A stretch of DNA of 64,000 nt, taken from assembly GCF_001613405.1 (NCBI RefSeq), contig NZ_BDCH01000001.1, positions 62,001-126,000 of the forward strand, written 5' to 3'. The notes beneath the pieces were generated by a model, which searched no databases, was not told where the DNA came from, and saw only the letters and a list, made by a program, of their open reading frames with translations. The position numbers and the translations under genes were made by a program. The stretch comes from Nocardia crassostreae. GTDB lineage: Bacteria > Actinomycetota > Actinomycetes > Mycobacteriales > Mycobacteriaceae. Shown piece after piece: positions 60,954 to 64,000 of this stretch (position 1 is its first letter; each line of letters opens with the position of its first letter).

Positions 60954-62897
60954 GTGACTGCTCCCCGTGACCCAGGCGCCGAATCCGGTCGGTGGTGGGA
61001 CGAGGAGTCTCCGCTCATCGAACGGCATCCCGGATACGACCGGTATCCACCCGCGAATACGCCGCCGCGGCGGCCACCGCGCGGAAACGAGCCCGAGGTA
61101 CCGGAGTTCCTGGCCCGCCGCACGCCGACGCGCCCGCTGCCGCCCGCCGACCAGCCCTCCGGCCCGCCCGCCGCGTCCGAGGAACGACCGCGCTCGCGCT
61201 GGTCGCGGCGACGACACCGAGACGAGGCCCCGCCGGTCCGCCCCGACGCCCCGGCCCGGCCCGTCGAGCCGCAGCGGCAGCCCTTCGAACAGCCGCGGCA
61301 GCGCTCCGGCCCGCAGGCCCCCCGCGAGGCGCAACCGCCCGCGCGGCGCTCGCCGCGGCGCGATCCGGACTCGCAGCATCCGGGCGCGGCGGACACCCGG
61401 CCGCACACGCCTCCCCAGGGTGAGGCGGCCGCGGCCGGTTCCGCGACGCCGGGCGAGTCCAGCCCCGGACTGAACAAGCCGCCGCGCAAGCTCACCGTCA
61501 CCCGGGTGGCGGCGCGGCGCAGTATCGAACTCACCGAGCGGGGTTTCGCGACGTTCCAGCGCGCGGCGAAGGCCGACGGCGCGGAGGAATCAGGCCTGAC
61601 CTCGCTGGTCTACGCCACCATGGCCAATTTCGCGACGGACACCGCGGTCGCGGTGGCGCTGGCCAACACCCTGTTCTTCGCCAGTGCCACGGCCGAGTCC
61701 AAATCCAAGGTGGCGCTGTACCTGTTGATCACCATTGCCCCGTTCGCGGTGATCGCGCCCCTGATCGGCCCCATGCTGGACCGTCTGCAGCACGGCCGCC
61801 GGGTGGCTCTCGCGGGTTCCTTCGCGGTGCGCGTGCTGGTCGCCGGACTGCTCATCTTCAATATCGACACCTGGGCGCTGTATCCCCTGGCGCTCTGCAT
61901 GATGATCATGAGCAAATCGTTCTCGGTGCTCAAGAGCGCGGTCACCCCGCGCGTGCTGCCACCGGGAATCGATCTGGTGCGCACCAATTCCCGGCTCACC
62001 GTCTTCGGTCTGGTGGGCGGCACCCTGGGCGCGGGCGGTATCGCCGGGCTCATCGCCTCGGTCACCGGCTCCATGGGCGCCCTGCTGTTCGCGGCCTTCC
62101 TGGCCGGGTGCGGCGCGTATCTGAGCCTGCACATCCCGCGCTGGGTGGAGGTCACCGAGGGCGAGGTCCCGGCCACCATCGGCTATCACGGCGACGACGG
62201 GCACACCGAGGTGCTGGATCCGAGCCAGGCCGACGCGGTGCCGCCGCGCAAACGCCGTCAGCCCCTGGGCCGTTCGGTGGTGACCGGCCTGTGGGGCAAT
62301 GGCACCGTCCGCGTGCTCACCGGATTCCTCACGTTCTATGTGGCTTTCGTCGCCAAGGCCACCGAACATCGCCCGGTGCAGCAGGCCGCCATGCTCGGCG
62401 TGGTCGGCGCGGCCGCCGCCATCGGCAATTTCACCGGCAATGCCACCGGCGCGCGCATGAAACTCGGCCGCCCCACCCTCATCGTCCTGTACTGCACCAT
62501 CGGCTGCGTGGCGGTGGCGATTGTGGCGGCCCTGCTGAACAACCTGGTCGGCGCGGCCGTGGCCACCCTGGTCGCGGCGGGCGCGAGCGCCCTGGCGAAG
62601 GTATCCCTGGACGCCTCCATCCAGGATGATCTGCCCGCCGAATCCATTGCCTCCGGTTTCGGGCGTTCCGAGACGGTGTTGCAGCTGTCCTGGGTCATCG
62701 GCGGCGCCATGGGCGTGCTGCTGCCGACCGACTGGTGGAAGGGCTTCGCCATCGTCGCCGGTGTGATGGCGCTCGGATTGATCCAAACCGTGGTCAGCTA
62801 CCGTGGACATTCGCTGCTGCCCGGTTTGGGCGGCAATCGACCACAGCACGCGAAGCAGGAGGTTCCGGACGCGCACGGTGTCCCGGATCCCACTTGA
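60954..62897 (+). CDS. MFS transporter with long basic N-terminal extension (Rv0876c-like)
   Basis: 647 residues from GTG at 60954. The first ~185 residues are Pro/Arg/Glu-rich and disordered (e.g. RSPRRDPDSQHPGAADTRPHTPP). Twelve membrane helices follow, starting LVYATMANFATDTAVAVALANTLFFASATAESKSKVALYLL and ending GVLLPTDWWKGFAIVAGVMALGLIQTVV. It resembles M. tuberculosis Rv0876c. Substrate unknown. The DUF2771 gene starts 20 bases after its stop and is probably co-transcribed. Confidence 0.85.
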   Translation: MTAPRDPGAESGRWWDEESPLIERHPGYDRYPPANTPPRRPPRGNEPEVPEFLARRTPTRPLPPADQPSGPPAASEERPRSRWSRRRHRDEAPPVRPDAPARPVEPQRQPFEQPRQRSGPQAPREAQPPARRSPRRDPDSQHPGAADTRPHTPPQGEAAAAGSATPGESSPGLNKPPRKLTVTRVAARRSIELTERGFATFQRAAKADGAEESGLTSLVYATMANFATDTAVAVALANTLFFASATAESKSKVALYLLITIAPFAVIAPLIGPMLDRLQHGRRVALAGSFAVRVLVAGLLIFNIDTWALYPLALCMMIMSKSFSVLKSAVTPRVLPPGIDLVRTNSRLTVFGLVGGTLGAGGIAGLIASVTGSMGALLFAAFLAGCGAYLSLHIPRWVEVTEGEVPATIGYHGDDGHTEVLDPSQADAVPPRKRRQPLGRSVVTGLWGNGTVRVLTGFLTFYVAFVAKATEHRPVQQAAMLGVVGAAAAIGNFTGNATGARMKLGRPTLIVLYCTIGCVAVAIVAALLNNLVGAAVATLVAAGASALAKVSLDASIQDDLPAESIASGFGRSETVLQLSWVIGGAMGVLLPTDWWKGFAIVAGVMALGLIQTVVSYRGHSLLPGLGGNRPQHAKQEVPDAHGVPDPT

Positions 62898-62917
62898 CGG
62901 ACAGGAAGCGCAGCCCC

Positions 62918-63487
62918 GTGACCAAACCGAACGCCCGCACGATCGCAGCCCTGCTGGCGGTGCTCCTAGTCGCGGCCGTCGCCTATTTCGGCGCGATCTT
63001 CATGATCGCCCGCAATGCGGACAAGCCGGAGCCGACGGTCACCGCCTACGCGCACGGCAAGTCCATCACGGTGCAGCCGTACCTGTACTGCGGTGTGCGC
63101 ATGGACGATTGCCGCGTGCTGCCGCAGGAGGACATCGGCCTGCCCGCCCAGCTCACCTGCCCCGAGGGCGAGGACTGCCACACCGGCCAGTCCAATGACC
63201 TGGAAGTGCCCGCCGGGTACCCGCTGCAGCTCTCACTGCCCAAGGAAGTCATCGACAGCCCCTGGCTGATCGTGGCGCTCTACCGCACCCCCGACGGCCA
63301 GATCCTCGAAAACCAGCTCACCCACCGCGATTTCGACGAGGGCACCGCCGCCGTCACCATCCCCTCGGTGCCGAAACTCCCGCTGTTAGGCGTAGAAATC
63401 CAGCTCTCCATCCTCACCCGCGACATGACCACCGGCCAAGAGGGCTACATGCCCCACGCCGCCTGGTCCGTCCGCACCCAGGTCTAA
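62918..63487 (+). CDS. DUF2771 secreted or membrane-anchored protein (Rv0875c-like)
   Basis: 189 residues from GTG at 62918. A single membrane helix (TIAALLAVLLVAAVAYFGAIFMIARNADKPEP) may be an uncleaved signal-anchor. The extracellular part is beta-rich with two cysteine pairs (YLYCGVRMDDCRVLP and LTCPEGEDCHTG) and ends AWSVRTQV. Matches DUF2771, seen in Corynebacteriales next to the Rv0876-type MFS gene, as here. Function unknown. Confidence 0.8.
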   Translation: MTKPNARTIAALLAVLLVAAVAYFGAIFMIARNADKPEPTVTAYAHGKSITVQPYLYCGVRMDDCRVLPQEDIGLPAQLTCPEGEDCHTGQSNDLEVPAGYPLQLSLPKEVIDSPWLIVALYRTPDGQILENQLTHRDFDEGTAAVTIPSVPKLPLLGVEIQLSILTRDMTTGQEGYMPHAAWSVRTQV

Positions 63488-63540
63488 GAGCTCTTCCCCA
63501 AGAGGGTCTTCCCCCAAATCGGCCCCGCCTCGTAATCGGG

Positions 63541-63591
63541 GCGTGGGGGCGAGCCCCCACCCGGGGGTCTGGGGGCGGAGCCCCCAGGAAA
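63541..63591 (-). repeat. REP-like GC-rich palindromic element, copy 2
   Basis: Read on the minus strand it gives TTCCTGGGGGCTCCGCCC, a linker CAGACCCCCGGG, then GGGGGCTCGCCCCC. It matches copy 1 at 47034 in order and spacing, and here follows the minus-strand cold-shock gene. Confidence 0.7.
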
Positions 63592-63596
63592 AATAC

Positions 63597-63624
63597 AGCC
63601 CCGACGAGCTTTCTCGCCGGGGCT
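63597..63624 (-). terminator. Hairpin downstream of the cold-shock gene
   Basis: Arms AGCCCCGACGAG and CTCGCCGGGGCT (one mismatch) around CTTT; on the minus strand it is followed by GTATTTTT, a fair U tract. Confidence 0.6.
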
Positions 63625-63636
63625 CACTCTCCCACA

Positions 63637-63692
63637 ACCTCAGTGGGTCTTCCCTACACCTCAGTGGTCTCTGCGCGACAACCTCAGTGGTC
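63637..63692. repeat. Three copies of ACCTCAGTGG
   Basis: Copies start at 63637, 63658 and 63681. The third overlaps the stop codon and last codons of the cold-shock gene, so the other two may be duplications of its 3' end. Confidence 0.75.
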
Positions 63693-64000
63693 CAGTTCCC
63701 GCGCCACCCCGCGCACAACCTCCGCAATCCGCTGCGCCATCTTGCGATCCGGATACTTACCCCGCCGCAGATCAGGCTGAACCTTGGTCTCCAACAGCGT
63801 GATCATGTCCTCGATGAGCCCGTGCAGCTCATCGGGTTCCTTACGCGTGACCGGGCTTTCGCTCTTGCCGCCGCGCCGCTCGCCGCCGCGCTCATTGCGC
63901 AGGGACGGCGTCTCCAGCAGTTTGAGGCTCAGCGCCTGCGGACCGCGCCGCCCCGCCGCCATGCCGAATTCCACACGCTGCCCGGGCTTGAGCGCCTCGA
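63684..64000 (-). CDS. cspB: CspB-like cold-shock protein with long C-terminal extension, C-terminal part
   Basis: The gene runs off the window; ~105 codons are seen. [29 protein letters not shown] is the last third of a cold-shock (OB-fold) domain. The extension ([49 protein letters not shown]) matches the C-terminal part of M. tuberculosis CspB (Rv0871) and is not found in classical ~67-residue cold-shock proteins. A basic linker ([15 protein letters not shown]) joins them. Cold-shock domains bind single-stranded RNA or DNA; the extension's role is unknown. Confidence 0.85.
   Translation of the reverse strand, partial: EALKPGQRVEFGMAAGRRGPQALSLKLLETPSLRNERGGERRGGKSESPVTRKEPDELHGLIEDMITLLETKVQPDLRRGKYPDRKMAQRIAEVVRGVARELDH

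Overview
High-GC actinobacterial chromosome, best matched by a mycolic-acid-producing Corynebacteriales member close to Nocardia. The basis is roughly 65-70% GC by eye, frequent GTG starts, many starts 6-8 bases after a TANNNT hexamer (leaderless mRNAs), and gene families I recognise from Mycobacterium/Nocardia: PrrAB, AccD3, EchA6, SepH, CitA, GltA2, DUF3027, DUF2771, a CspB-like protein and the MT0933-type antitoxin protein. From memory, many of these lie in one neighbourhood in M. tuberculosis (about Rv0871-Rv0909), so most of the window looks like a rearranged core segment. No tRNA, rRNA, CRISPR array, integrase or transposase was seen.

Layout. 1-5.8 kb: tail of a wax ester synthase/DGAT, a frameshifted RluA-type pseudouridine synthase, a cyclic-nucleotide-type phosphodiesterase, a divergent AraC regulator/Baeyer-Villiger monooxygenase pair, a DUF4377 lipoprotein and a toxin-antitoxin pair preceded by two palindromes. 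6-17.8 kb: secreted lipase, secreted glycine-rich protein, ECF-type uptake system with a fused three-domain protein, zinc-type CDF exporter, a regulator/NUDIX/recombinase-like/HD cluster, a TetR/dehydrogenase pair, YczE-like and isochorismatase-like proteins. 17.8-26.2 kb: LigD, antitoxin-like protein, metal-dependent hydrolase, EchA6, frameshifted flavin monooxygenase, aldo-keto reductase, AccD3. 26.3-31.2 kb: a conservon (histidine kinase, roadblock, DUF742, GTPase) whose roadblock gene carries an internal deletion. 31.6-38.4 kb: PrpE-type CoA ligase, haemophore-like protein, PrrAB, a YhgE/Pip-like membrane protein and an FKBP isomerase. 38.4-50 kb: core genes (rRNA/tRNA methyltransferase, SepH, SerC, two citrate synthases, PdxH) plus an MFS gene with two in-frame TGA codons. 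50-64 kb: frameshifted Eis-like acetyltransferase, YccF, MarR, neutral ceramidase with divergent TetR, a large sacsin-like ATPase, DUF3027, glutaminyl cyclase, MFS, DUF2771 and a partial cold-shock protein.

How it fits together: lipid metabolism recurs (WS/DGAT, lipase, AccD3, EchA6, CoA ligase, ceramidase), beside signalling (PrrAB, conservon) and central carbon enzymes. Five genes are disrupted (a one-base gain, two one-base losses, one internal deletion, one double nonsense), which means real gene decay, sequence error, or both. The most interesting unexplained signals are non-coding: tandem 17/18-bp repeats upstream of the conservon, a degenerate triplication joining prrA to prrB, four copies of a 10-bp box at 58.75 kb, a 19-bp perfect inverted repeat at 50.1 kb and a dispersed REP-like element.
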